From Bradyrhizobium elkanii WSM2783 (GTDB lineage Bacteria > Pseudomonadota > Alphaproteobacteria > Rhizobiales > Xanthobacteraceae), in contig NZ_AXAP01000004.1 in the NCBI RefSeq assembly GCF_000472865.1, positions 202,058-266,057 on the forward strand: a stretch of DNA of 64,000 bases. Direction: 5' to 3'. The translations under genes and the position numbers were made by a program. How positions within the stretch are numbered: position 1 is the stretch's first letter; each line of letters begins with the position of its first letter. Shown one piece after another: positions 17,040 to 28,462 of this stretch. The notes beneath the pieces are model-generated. The model was given only the letters and a program-made list of their open reading frames with translations. It was not told the DNA's origin and did not search any database.

Positions 17040-17357
17040 TCAATCGCGCGCGTAGCCGATCAGCGGCTTGCGCGGCCGGAACAGGATCATCAAGAGGATG
17101 CCGGCGACACCGAGCACGACGAAAACCGGCTGGTCGAGGATGATCTTGATCACGCTGTCCCAGAGGAAAGGCGCGGTGCGCTCGATCCAGGCACGGAAGG
17201 CCGCCTGGCTGGACTGGTGGATGTCGTTCCAGAACTGGCCGAAGCGGGTGAAGCGCAGGGTCTGATCGGCGACGAAGCGGGCGCCGTCATAGACCATGAA
17301 AACAAATCCGCCGGCCAGGAGCAGCAGGCCGATTAACCGAAAAAACCCGCGGATCAT
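17040..17357 (-). CDS. Small membrane protein, two TM segments
   Basis: A 105-residue protein with transmembrane helices at about residues 5-22 (LIGLLLLAGGFVFMVYDG) and 77-95 (VFVVLGVAGILLMILFRP), joined by a soluble stretch rich in aromatic residues. I do not recognise an established function. It lies between msrA and rpsT, divergent from rpsT. Confidence 0.75.
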   Translation of the reverse strand: MIRGFFRLIGLLLLAGGFVFMVYDGARFVADQTLRFTRFGQFWNDIHQSSQAAFRAWIERTAPFLWDSVIKIILDQPVFVVLGVAGILLMILFRPRKPLIGYARD

Positions 17358-17490
17358 GCCTCACCCTAGTCCCTGTCCGCCCCAAGCGCGCCAAGGCCCA
17401 TTAACGGCAGGAAGGGCGGAAATTCAACCTGTTCAGCACCTTGGCGGCCATTTTCTGCCGGTTTCGGCCCTCCGAACCGGGTGGAAAACG

Positions 17491-17519
17491 TTGACGCTGG
17501 GGGCCGGCCCCTCTATAAG
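17491..17519 (+). promoter_or_regulatory. Sigma-70-like promoter of rpsT
   Basis: TTGACG (17491-17496), a 17-base spacer and TATAAG (17514-17519). Transcription would start near 17526, giving a leader of about 188 nt before rpsT, long enough for the translational autoregulation known for S20 in other bacteria. Confidence 0.75.
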
Positions 17520-17713
17520 ACCGCGCAATGGCGGCGGGCGCAATCCTGCTGCCGCTGTTCTTTGGACGGGCGGCCGCCGGGACTTTTGCTTCTGGGCACG
17601 GCTCCCTCAAGAACACATCTCGACAACACAGCAGAGTAGATCACGCGATTTCAACGGCCGGCGCGCTCGAGCCCGACCAACAGAGCGACCAACGCCGAAG
17701 GACAATTGAGACC

Positions 17714-17980
17714 ATGGCCAACACCACTTCCGCCAAGAAGGCGACCCGCAAGATTGCCCGCCGCACCATCATCAACAAGTCGCGCCGCACCCAGATGCGT
17801 GGTGCGGTTCGCTCGGTCGAGGAAGCGATCAAGCGCGGCGACCGCGATGCAGCGCTGAAGGCGATGGCGCATGCCGAGCCCGAACTGATGAAGGCCGCAC
17901 AGCGCAACATCGTTCACCGCAATACTGCGAGTCGCAAAGTCTCGCGCCTGACGCATCAGATCGCCAAGCTGGCGAAGTGA
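17714..17980 (+). CDS. rpsT: 30S ribosomal protein S20
   Basis: An 88-residue, Lys/Arg-rich helical protein of the small ribosomal subunit. [20 protein letters not shown] is the canonical N-terminus, and [22 protein letters not shown] the conserved C-terminal helix. The start at 17714 was chosen over a longer frame from 17528 because S20 proteins begin MANT/MANH. Flanked by its own promoter and terminator, so monocistronic. In many alphaproteobacteria rpsT directly precedes dnaA. Confidence 0.97.
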   Translation: MANTTSAKKATRKIARRTIINKSRRTQMRGAVRSVEEAIKRGDRDAALKAMAHAEPELMKAAQRNIVHRNTASRKVSRLTHQIAKLAK

Positions 17981-18003
17981 GCTGACGGAAAAACATTTTC
18001 GTC

Positions 18004-18032
18004 AAAGGCCCGGCTTTATGCCGGGCCTTTTT
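18004..18032 (+). terminator. Rho-independent terminator of rpsT
   Basis: Eleven-bp perfect stem, AAAGGCCCGGC over GCCGGGCCTTT with loop TTTAT, followed by a T-rich tract. It starts 23 bases after the rpsT stop. Confidence 0.92.
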
Positions 18033-18035
18033 CTT

Positions 18036-19192
18036 TTGCGAAGCTTCGAACGACTGTGCTCTCGAAGTGACTCGCTGTTGCAGGACAGCGCGTGTGCCGT
18101 ATTCAGTGTGCCCGTAGTTTACCGGACCTGCAGTTCTTGCTGCGCTTTACACGCGACGACGCGATTAAATACGCACGCGTGCGCCACATAATGGAATAGC
18201 ACTAAACATTTCCTCGGCGAAAAGCCGCGAAGGGTTACCCTCCAAAAGCAATCGCGAAAAACTCCGTCTCGCTAATCACTTACCCACATAGCGAAGCCAA
18301 CTTGTTTGAAAATTGGCGCCGCCGAGATGCTACGTAAATATTTTATGAACTTTTTTTTCCGTTACACCGCGCTTTGTGACACGCGCGAATCTGCGCGGTG
18401 ATTCAAAAACTTGCTTTCCGGTTTCGCAATTGCAATGCCGCAACACCGGCGAAGACTCAACTCACGAGCCACAAACAACGGATTGTCAGAAATCACGCTT
18501 GGTGTATTTGTTTATGCGTTCGCGGCGCCCACGGCTCTTAAGATCAGCGCGATTTTAGACCCACGGGCGGACGTGCAAATCGGCGGCGGTGTGCGCGTTA
18601 GCGACGCTTTCCAAGCGAAGCTGAGTTGGCAACTCATAGCAGTATGAGAACGGCTGTTCTGTGTCTGGATTTCTCGATCGCAGCGTCCGCGCTGCGGGAG
18701 AGACGAACTGGGGAGACACGCAACAGCCGCGGCCTTAAGCAGCGGGGAACGCGGAGCCCGTGACTGGGTTGACAAGGACTGAACTACGCGGCGGCGCAGC
18801 ACTGGACATTTCGATGTTTGGGAGCGGCACACTGAATTTGGACCACTTGCGAGCGGATTGCTCGCCGCGCGCAATCGCGGCGAGAGGGGGAGGCAGTATG
18901 ATTTACGGAACCATCGCAGCATTCGAATTGCGCATTTCAGACAAGTCCGTATTCGACACCTTGAATTGCTCTTCCGCAAACAGCTCCACGCGAACTCCGG
19001 ATACTCCTTCGAGTACGCGCTGACCTCGCGAACGCACGTCTGTTCCAGCACATAATCTGCCCTGCGGCGGTTTTGCCGAACGGGAGAGATGTGCCCGGAA
19101 CAGAAGGCCTCGCTAGAGGTCGCGCCGTGGCAAGAAACATGCACGGCGCTTTCACAATCAACGGCACTACTCTTGAGAAAAGTCTTCAGGCA
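18036..19192. other. 1.16-kb dnaA upstream region without a convincing gene
   Basis: Longer frames here (18376-18647, 18760-19055, and a minus-strand frame across 18512-19570) show no family motifs or coding-like composition. The left half is AT-richer, with ATATTTTATGAACTTTTTTT around 18338-18357. One near-consensus DnaA box, TTACCCACA (18280-18288, one mismatch to TTATCCACA), four GANTC sites (18069, 18387, 18400, 18454) that are potential CcrM methylation sites, and a CGCACGCGTGCG palindrome (18172-18183) are visible. Position beside dnaA makes an origin or complex dnaA promoter possible, but the DnaA-box cluster expected of an origin is not seen. Confidence 0.5.
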
Positions 19193-20623
19193 ATGACAAA
19201 CACGGAACAGGATCGCTGGTCGCGGGTGAAGGGACGGTTGCGGACGAGCGTAGGGGAGGATGTCTATACGAGCTGGTTTGCACGCATGGATCTTGAGGGC
19301 GTGCAGGACGAAAGCGTCCGCCTGTCGGTTCCGACCCGATTCCTGAAGAGCTGGATCCAGGCGCACTACGCCGATCGCGTGCTCTCCTGCTGGCAGGCCG
19401 AGATGCCGGAGGTGCATCGCATCGATCTGACCGTGCGCACGGCAGTGCGGCCTTCGGCCACGGTGAAGGAGACTCCCGCGCCGGCAGAAACGCGCCGCGT
19501 CGAGCGTCCGGAAGGACGGCCTTCCGTCGAACTGCGTTCCACCGCGACCGCGCCGGTATCGGCGAGCCACGATGCGCTCGGTGGTTCACCGCTCGATCCG
19601 CGGCTGACATTTGCGAGCTTCGTGGTCGGCCGCTCGAATACGCTCGCGCATGCGGCGGCGCGCCAGGTTGCGGAAGGTCGTCGCGGCGATCCCGTGATGT
19701 TTAACCCGCTCTACATCCATGCCGGCGTGGGGCTCGGTAAAACCCATCTTCTGCAGGCAGTGACCTGGGCCGGCAATTCCGGTGGCGAGCGCAAGGTGCT
19801 GTATCTCACCGCGGAAAAATTCATGTACGGGTTCGTCGCGGCGCTGAAGACGCAGACGGCGCTGGCGTTCAAGGAAGCGCTGCGCGGCATCGACGTGCTG
19901 GTGATTGACGACCTGCAATTCCTGCAAGGCAAATCGACTCAGGCCGAGTTCTGTCACACGCTGAATGCGCTGATCGATGCCGGCCGCCAGGTCGTGATCG
20001 CGGCCGATCGTCCGCCGTCGGATCTGGAAAGCCTCGACGATCGCGTGCGCTCGCGGCTTGCCGGCGGGCTCGTGGTCGAAATGGGATCGCTCGGCGAGGA
20101 GCTGCGCCTCGGCATCCTCAAATCGCGCGTGGCCGCGGCCCGCGTCCATCACGCAAGCTTCGACGTGCCGGACGAGGTGCTGGACTATCTGTCACGCACC
20201 ATCACCCATAATGGCCGCGACCTCGAGGGCGCGATCAACCGCCTGCTCGCGCACAGCAAGCTGAACAACCAGCCGGTGACGCTGGAGATGGCCGAGCGCG
20301 AGGTCCGCGATCTGATCCGCCCGCAGGAGCCGAAGCGCATCAAGATCGAGGACATCCAGCGCGTGGTCGCCCGGCAGTACAATGTCAGCCGTTCCGACCT
20401 CTTGTCCTCACGCCGCACGGCGAACGTGGTGCGCCCGCGCCAGGTCGCGATGTACCTGGCCAAGACGCTGACGCTCCGCTCGCTGCCCGAGATCGGCCGG
20501 CGCTTCGGCGGGCGCGACCACACCACGGTGCTCCATGCCGTGCGCAAGATCGAAGCACTGGTTGCCAAGGACAACTCGCTCTCCGAAGAGGTCGAATCCC
20601 TGAAGCGCCAATTGCAGGAATGA
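19193..20623 (+). CDS. dnaA: Chromosomal replication initiator DnaA
   Basis: A 476-residue initiator ATPase that binds DnaA boxes and opens oriC. Domain I occupies the first 80 residues ([23 protein letters not shown]). A variable linker follows to about 135. Domain III has Walker [14 protein letters not shown] (~177-183) and Walker [15 protein letters not shown]. Domain IV ends with the DnaA signature [16 protein letters not shown] (~438). The start at 19193 gives the family N-terminus [14 protein letters not shown]; a longer open frame to 19073 adds non-family sequence. First gene of the dnaA-dnaN-recF-gyrB block. Confidence 0.96.
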   Translation: MTNTEQDRWSRVKGRLRTSVGEDVYTSWFARMDLEGVQDESVRLSVPTRFLKSWIQAHYADRVLSCWQAEMPEVHRIDLTVRTAVRPSATVKETPAPAETRRVERPEGRPSVELRSTATAPVSASHDALGGSPLDPRLTFASFVVGRSNTLAHAAARQVAEGRRGDPVMFNPLYIHAGVGLGKTHLLQAVTWAGNSGGERKVLYLTAEKFMYGFVAALKTQTALAFKEALRGIDVLVIDDLQFLQGKSTQAEFCHTLNALIDAGRQVVIAADRPPSDLESLDDRVRSRLAGGLVVEMGSLGEELRLGILKSRVAAARVHHASFDVPDEVLDYLSRTITHNGRDLEGAINRLLAHSKLNNQPVTLEMAEREVRDLIRPQEPKRIKIEDIQRVVARQYNVSRSDLLSSRRTANVVRPRQVAMYLAKTLTLRSLPEIGRRFGGRDHTTVLHAVRKIEALVAKDNSLSEEVESLKRQLQE

Positions 20624-20640
20624 ATTCTTCCCTCCCGCCC

Positions 20641-20733
20641 GAACCATGATCCGATCCCGGATCATGGTCCCATCCTTTTGTTTGAGCATGATCTTTTCGG
20701 AAAACCGGTTTCCACTTTTCCGGATCATGCTCT
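20641..20733. repeat. Repeat family D, copy 2 (inverted)
   Basis: Reverse complement of the element at 14490-14586, including the GAGCATGATCCGGAAAAGTG head and the CCGATCCCGGATCATG palindromic tail. The 3-bp cores of the tail differ between copies while both remain palindromic. Sits between the dnaA stop and dnaN. Confidence 0.85.
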
Positions 20734-20984
20734 AGCCGGGGCGGGAACGGCGTTTAATGCCTGAAAACGTGGGGAACGGCGTCCCGCTCCCTTGCGCTCG
20801 CGCGTTATCCGCGCCACCTTGCGGTCCCCCCGACGGTTTGGTCAAATCCCATGGATTAGCCGGCTTTCGGGCCTCAAACGCCGCGGCGCGCCCCATGGCC
20901 GCCCGGCCTTTCCATCTCAGAGCACGGTGGGTTACCGGTTTTCGGACAGACCATGCTCAACTCAGGGATCTGGCGGGTATTGCA

Positions 20985-22103
20985 ATGAAGGTCACCGTCG
21001 AGCGCGCGCAACTCCTGAAGTCGCTCGGCCACGTGCATCGCGTGGTCGAACGTCGCAACACCATCCCGATCCTCGGCAATGTGCTGGTCCGCGCCGAAAA
21101 TGCCAAACTCTCGCTGAAGGCAACCGACCTCGATCTCGAGGTGACGGAGACGCTGGCCGCGGAAACCGCCACCGCCGGCTCGACGACGGTGCCCGCCCAC
21201 ATGTTCTACGACATCGTGCGCAAGCTGCCCGACGGTTCCCAGATCATGCTGGAGGCGGACGGCGACCGCTCGGTGCTGGCGATCCGGGCCGGCCGCTCGC
21301 GCTTCACCCTGCAAACGCTGCCGGAGAGCGATTTCCCGGATCTGGCCGCCGGCGACATGACGCATTCGTTCTCGCTTCCCGCCGCCGGCGTCAAGCGCCT
21401 GATCGACCGCACGCAGTTTGCGATCTCGACCGAAGAGACACGCTATTATCTCAACGGCATCTACCTGCATTCGGCCGGCAGCGCCCAACAGGCGACGCTC
21501 CGCGGCGTCGCGACCGACGGCCATCGCCTGGCGCAGGTCGACCTGGTGCAGCCGAAGGGTGCCGCCGGCATGCCCGGCGTGATCGTGCCGCGCAAGACCG
21601 TCGGCGAAGTGCAGCGGCTGATCGAGGATACCGAGGCGGAAATCACCATCGAGCTCTCGCCGGGCAAGATCCGCTTCACGCTCGGCAATGTGGTGCTGAC
21701 CTCGAAATTGATCGACGGCACCTTCCCCGATTACGGCCGCGTGATCCCGCAGAACAACGACAAGGAACTGGTGGTCGACAAGAAGGATTTTGAAGCCGCC
21801 GTCGACCGCGTCTCGACCATCTCCAGCGAGCGCGGCCGCGCGGTCAAGCTGTCGCTGTCGGCAGGCAAGCTCGTGCTGTCGGTGACAAACCCGGATTCCG
21901 GCAGCGCTACCGAGGAACTGGAGGTCGAATACGCCTCCGACGCACTCGATATCGGCTTCAACTCGCGCTATTTGCTCGACATCGCCGCCCAGATCGAGGG
22001 CGAAGTCGCAGTCCTGAAACTCGCCGATCCCGGCTCGCCGACGCTGGTGCAGGACAAGGACAACAAGAGCGCGCTGTACGTGCTGATGCCCATGCGGGTG
22101 TGA
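20985..22103 (+). CDS. dnaN: DNA polymerase III beta subunit (sliding clamp)
   Basis: A 372-residue ring-forming clamp tethering DNA polymerase III to DNA. Three clamp domains are evident: MKVTVERAQLLKSLGHVHRVVERRNTIPILGNVL, then AAGVKRLIDRTQFAISTEETRYYLNGIYL with TDGHRLA, and the third with LDIGFNSRYLLDIAAQIEGE ending in YVLMPMRV, the conserved tail. The ATG at 20985 starts the canonical MKVTVER; a longer frame from 20757 is non-family. Same strand as dnaA with a repeat and about 250 bp between. Confidence 0.97.
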   Translation: MKVTVERAQLLKSLGHVHRVVERRNTIPILGNVLVRAENAKLSLKATDLDLEVTETLAAETATAGSTTVPAHMFYDIVRKLPDGSQIMLEADGDRSVLAIRAGRSRFTLQTLPESDFPDLAAGDMTHSFSLPAAGVKRLIDRTQFAISTEETRYYLNGIYLHSAGSAQQATLRGVATDGHRLAQVDLVQPKGAAGMPGVIVPRKTVGEVQRLIEDTEAEITIELSPGKIRFTLGNVVLTSKLIDGTFPDYGRVIPQNNDKELVVDKKDFEAAVDRVSTISSERGRAVKLSLSAGKLVLSVTNPDSGSATEELEVEYASDALDIGFNSRYLLDIAAQIEGEVAVLKLADPGSPTLVQDKDNKSALYVLMPMRV

Positions 22104-22558
22104 CCTCGTCCCGCGAAACGCGCTCCGACGTACCCTCTCCCCTTGTGGGAGAGGGTGGCGCCTCACGAAGTGAGGCGCCGGGTGAGGGGTTTGCGCCGCA
22201 AACACCACACCATCGACCGATCGCCAAGCGCATCCGCACCTTCGCGAAGAAGATGCGGCTGGAGCCGACCGATGCCGAAGCTAAGATGTGGCGATTGCTC
22301 CGCGATCGACGCCTTTCACACCTGAAGTTTCGTCGCCAAGTCCCGTTTCAGACCTATATTCTCGACTTCGTCTGTTTCGAGAAGCGCCTCGTCATCGAAA
22401 TAGACGGCAGTCAGCACGCGTCATCGACACGAGATGCGGTGAGAGAAGCCGCCCTCATCGCGGAAGGCTTTCGTGTCGCACGTTACTGGAACAACGATGT
22501 GCTGCTGCAACCCGGGGCGATATTGGAGGACATTCTCGCAAAGCTTGCCGAGCTGTGA
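22100..22558 (+). CDS. DUF559 (Vsr-like) endonuclease-domain protein
   Basis: Restriction-endonuclease-fold protein. The domain runs from RIRTFAKKMRLEPTDAEAKMWRLLRDRRLSHLKFRRQVPF through YILDFVCFEKRLVIEIDGSQHA (putative D/ExE-type catalytic residues in DFVC and EIDG) to GFRVARYWNNDVL. DUF559 proteins are related to very-short-patch-repair nucleases; roles are mostly unknown. The GTG at 22100 overlaps the dnaN stop but would translate the upstream repeat into the protein (SPLVGEGGASRSEAPGEG); ATG at 22253 is a shorter alternative. Flanked on both sides by inverted copies of repeat family C. Confidence 0.8.
   Translation: MTSSRETRSDVPSPLVGEGGASRSEAPGEGFAPQTPHHRPIAKRIRTFAKKMRLEPTDAEAKMWRLLRDRRLSHLKFRRQVPFQTYILDFVCFEKRLVIEIDGSQHASSTRDAVREAALIAEGFRVARYWNNDVLLQPGAILEDILAKLAEL
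22131..22190 (+). repeat. Family C repeat, left copy flanking DUF559
   Basis: Head CCCTCTCCCCTTGTGGGAG, hairpin GCGCCTCACGAAGTGAGGCGC and tail GGGTGAGGGG. Nearly the exact reverse complement of 22560-22620, with about four differences in 60 bases; two of them are a compensatory pair in the hairpin stem. Confidence 0.88.
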
Positions 22559-22559
22559 G

Positions 22560-22620
22560 ATACCCCTCACCCGTCGCCTCGCTTCGCGAGGCGCCACCCT
22601 CTCCCACAAGGGGAGAGGGG
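22560..22620 (-). repeat. Family C repeat, right copy flanking DUF559
   Basis: Inverted partner of 22131-22190: CCCCTCACCCG, the hairpin GCCTCGCTTCGCGAGGC, then CCCTCTCCCACAAGGGGAGA. It begins one base after the DUF559 stop and ends 16 bp before recF. Confidence 0.88.
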
Positions 22621-22636
22621 AAGGACGACGAACGAC

Positions 22637-23776
22637 ATGACCCCTTCGCGCATCCATCGGCTGTCGCTGACGCATTTCCGCAACTATCGGGCGGCGAGCG
22701 TTTCGACGCGCGGTGACGTGGTGGTGCTGGTCGGGCCGAACGGTGCCGGCAAGACCAATTGCCTCGAGGCGATCTCGTTTCTGGCGCCGGGGCGGGGCCT
22801 GCGCCGCGCGACGCTGGAAGACGTCGCCGACAACCAGGGCGAAGGTTCCTGGGCGGTCTCCGCCGAGGTCGAGGGCGCGCTGGGACTGTCGACGCTCGGC
22901 ACCGGGATCGAAGCGCCCGCGCAAGGCGGCGAGAGCGTCAGCCGCCGCTGCCGCATCGATCGCGAGCCGGTGGGTTCGGCCGCGGCCTTCGGCGACCATC
23001 TGCGTATGGTGTGGCTCACGCCTGCGATGGACGGCTTGTTCATGGGCGCGGCCTCCGAACGACGGCGGTTCTTCGATCGGCTGGTGCTTGCCATCGACTC
23101 CGAGCATTCCAGCCGCGTCTCGGCGCTGGAGCGCTCGCTGCGCTCGCGCAATCGCCTCCTGGAAGTGCGCAATTATGACGACCACTGGTGCGGCGCGATC
23201 GAACGCGAGACCGCTGAGCTTGCGGTCGCGGTGGCGGCGACGCGCGGCCAGACCGCCGCAAGACTGTCGGCGATGCTGCGTGAGCGCGCGCAGGGGTCGG
23301 CGTTTCCTTCGGCCGAGATCGCGCTCGACGGCTGGATAGAGAATGCGCTGCTCAGCGAGCCCGCAACGGCCGTCGAGGACCGCTACCGCGAGATCCTGCG
23401 CCTCAGCCGCGCGCGGGATGCCGCCGCCGGACGCACGCTCGACGGCCCGCATCTGACCGATCTGCAGGTCGTCTACGCGCCGAAGAACATGCCGGCACGC
23501 GACGCCTCCACCGGCGAGCAGAAGGCGCTTCTGATCGGGCTGGTGCTGGCGCATGCGACATTGGTTGCCGAGATGACCGGCATCGTGCCGCTGCTGTTGC
23601 TCGACGAAGTCGTGGCGCATCTCGATCCGAACAGGCGCAAGGCGCTGTTCGACGAGCTGGCAAAGCTCGGCGCGCAGGTCTGGATGACCGGCGCCGATCC
23701 CGCCGCATTCGTCGATATCGGAGCGAATGGCGAGATCTTCGACGTCGAGGCAGGCCGCATCAGCCGCCGCGGCTGA
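22637..23776 (+). CDS. recF: DNA replication/repair protein RecF
   Basis: A 379-residue SMC-like ATPase of the RecFOR gap-repair pathway. Visible are the N-terminal LSLTHFRNYRAASV, Walker A GPNGAGKTNCLEAI (residues 33-40), the RecF-specific RRFFDRLVLAIDSEHSSRVSALERSLRSRNRLL, the signature STGEQKALLIGLVLAHA and Walker B LLLLDEVVAHLD. Preceded by AAGGACGACG. Normally follows dnaN directly in this group; here the DUF559 cassette intervenes. Confidence 0.96.
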   Translation: MTPSRIHRLSLTHFRNYRAASVSTRGDVVVLVGPNGAGKTNCLEAISFLAPGRGLRRATLEDVADNQGEGSWAVSAEVEGALGLSTLGTGIEAPAQGGESVSRRCRIDREPVGSAAAFGDHLRMVWLTPAMDGLFMGAASERRRFFDRLVLAIDSEHSSRVSALERSLRSRNRLLEVRNYDDHWCGAIERETAELAVAVAATRGQTAARLSAMLRERAQGSAFPSAEIALDGWIENALLSEPATAVEDRYREILRLSRARDAAAGRTLDGPHLTDLQVVYAPKNMPARDASTGEQKALLIGLVLAHATLVAEMTGIVPLLLLDEVVAHLDPNRRKALFDELAKLGAQVWMTGADPAAFVDIGANGEIFDVEAGRISRRG

Positions 23777-23778
23777 AG

Positions 23779-25671
23779 CTACTTTCCCGGGTCGCCTGCT
23801 TTGCGCCCGTCGAGCACACGGTCAATCACCGCGTCGACGAGATAGGCCGAACCCTTTTCGGTGAGGTGAATGCCGTCGCTTGCGGTGATATCGCCGGCAC
23901 TGTCGCCGATCCGGGTCAGGCAGCCCTCGCCATTGCACAGCACATCCCAGGCGGAGACGAAGTCCGCGCCGGCCGGCGCAAGCTTGTCGCGCATCACCGC
24001 GTCGAACCATCCGCTGGTCACGCCGCCGCTCCAGCGCGCCGGGAGCAGGTCGTGATAGAGCAGGAAATAACGCAGCACTTCATTCGGCAGCCCGCGCCGC
24101 CAGGTCGGCACCGCACCGAGCACGACCACGCGCGCGCCGGTCTCACGCTTCAGCGCGGCGGCGGTCTCGGCGATCTTATCCGGATATCGATCCCAGGTGC
24201 CGTGCATCAGCACGATGTCGGGCCTGATATCGCGGATCAGTGAGAACACCTTGTCATTCATCGCGCGGCAGTTGGGCGTGCCGGGCACATCGACATTCAG
24301 GATGGGGACGCAGGATGCCGAGGTGAACTGCGCGATGCCGAAATTCTTCGTCTCCTGCACTTTCCGCAACCCGGGCAACAGCGCGCCCGCGGTCGAGTCG
24401 CCCCAGATCACGACCAGCGGACGGTGGCCCTGATCGACGCAATCATCTGCGAACGATGTGTCGCGGCCGAGATCGAGCAGGCATCGGTGGTACCGCCATT
24501 GCGCTGATTGTGTCGACACACCGGCCATGGCGCGGATTTCCGGCGGCAGGCGGAAATCGTAGCCACGCCCCCAAACGACAGTGCCACCGAGCGCGGCGAT
24601 GAGCACGATGCTGGCACCCAGCGCAACCAATTTGCGCGGCTGCGGCCGGCCGAAACGCAGCGGCTTCTCGATGAAGCGGTAGGTCGCCCAGGCGAGCAGC
24701 ACGCTGAGCAGCAGGATCAGGCCGCGCTCGAGCAGCGTCAGCGGACTGAACTTGATCAGCGCGAAGAACACCAGCAGCGGCCAGTGCCAGAGATACAGCG
24801 GATAACTGATCAGCCCGATCCATACCATCGGCCGGCTGGCGAGCAGGCTGCGATTGAGCCAGGCAGCGGGAGCCGACAGCAGCAGCGCGGACCCAACTAC
24901 CGGCAGCGCCGCGCGCCAACCCGGAAACTGGCTGTGACTGTCGTACAGGCCGACCGCGAGCGCGATCAGGGCGAACCCTGCGAACGCACGCCAATCACTC
25001 GCGACGGTCGGTTTGCCGGTCTGGCTCCAGCCCAGCGCCAGCAAGGCGCCGGCGAGCAATTCGAAGGCGCGCGTGAACGGCAGATAGAAGGTTGCGACCG
25101 GGTTTGCGCCGATCAGCACCAGATTGAGGGCGAAGGAGGCGGCGCCGAGGATTGCGGCGATCCAGAACAGTTTCAGCCGCAGCCGCGCCACCAGGATCAG
25201 CAATAGCGGCCAGAACAGGTAGAACTGCTCCTCGATGCCGAGCGACCACAGATGCAGCAGCGGTTTTTTCGCCGATTCGACGTCGAAATAGCCTGACTGC
25301 AGCAATAGCGCGATGTTGGCGAGAAACGCAGCGCTGGCAAAGACGTCGCTGCCCAGTTGCACATAGGCGGACGGCAACATCAATAGCCAGCCCGCCACCA
25401 GCGCGACAGCGAGCACGACGATCAGCGCTGGAAAAATCCGCCGGATGCGCCTGGCATAGAAGCCGGCCAGACTGAAGCGCTGCTCGCCGAGCTCGCGCGC
25501 GATGATACCGGTGATCAGAAAGCCGGAAATCACGAAGAAGACATCGACACCGACGAACCCGCCCGGCGCGGCTTCAGGAAAAGCGTGAAAGATCAGCACC
25601 AGCATCACGGCGATGGCGCGGAGGCCATCGATATCGGGCCGATAAAGCTGGGACGGCAGGGACAAGGGCAA
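23779..25671 (-). CDS. OafA/YrhL-like acyltransferase with SGNH domain
   Basis: A 630-residue membrane O-acyltransferase. Residues 1-370 form an acyltransferase-3 domain of about ten TM helices, starting YRPDIDGLRAIAVMLVLIFHAFP (conserved Arg/His) and FVGVDVFFVISGFLITGII. The periplasmic C-terminus (390-625) is an SGNH hydrolase: VVIWGDSTAGALLPGL with the GDS Ser, VLMHGTWDRY and the C-terminal DGIHLTEKG Asp-His dyad. Such fusions O-acetylate polysaccharides or peptidoglycan. It lies on the opposite strand between recF and gyrB, with only 2 bp to the recF stop. Confidence 0.92.
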   Translation of the reverse strand: MPLSLPSQLYRPDIDGLRAIAVMLVLIFHAFPEAAPGGFVGVDVFFVISGFLITGIIARELGEQRFSLAGFYARRIRRIFPALIVVLAVALVAGWLLMLPSAYVQLGSDVFASAAFLANIALLLQSGYFDVESAKKPLLHLWSLGIEEQFYLFWPLLLILVARLRLKLFWIAAILGAASFALNLVLIGANPVATFYLPFTRAFELLAGALLALGWSQTGKPTVASDWRAFAGFALIALAVGLYDSHSQFPGWRAALPVVGSALLLSAPAAWLNRSLLASRPMVWIGLISYPLYLWHWPLLVFFALIKFSPLTLLERGLILLLSVLLAWATYRFIEKPLRFGRPQPRKLVALGASIVLIAALGGTVVWGRGYDFRLPPEIRAMAGVSTQSAQWRYHRCLLDLGRDTSFADDCVDQGHRPLVVIWGDSTAGALLPGLRKVQETKNFGIAQFTSASCVPILNVDVPGTPNCRAMNDKVFSLIRDIRPDIVLMHGTWDRYPDKIAETAAALKRETGARVVVLGAVPTWRRGLPNEVLRYFLLYHDLLPARWSGGVTSGWFDAVMRDKLAPAGADFVSAWDVLCNGEGCLTRIGDSAGDITASDGIHLTEKGSAYLVDAVIDRVLDGRKAGDPGK

Positions 25672-28435
<2,764 letters not shown>

Positions 28436-28462
28436 GGCCGCGACGCTGCCAGCCCGAGCGCA

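Noticed and set aside
18376..18647. Small frames in the dnaA upstream region
   Set aside because: No ribosome-binding site or recognisable motif; AT-rich non-coding character.
18512..19570. Minus-strand frame of 352 codons over the dnaA upstream region and dnaA start
   Set aside because: No domain, composition unlike coding sequence, and overlaps dnaA.
20874..22208. Minus-strand frame of 444 codons over dnaN
   Set aside because: Antisense shadow of dnaN.
22131..22620. Repeats around DUF559 as insertion-sequence ends
   Set aside because: No transposase, no target duplication seen, and the same element occurs as a plain intergenic repeat elsewhere, so a classical IS is not supported.
22421..23620. 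Minus-strand frame of 399 codons over recF
   Set aside because: Antisense shadow, including the translated repeat.
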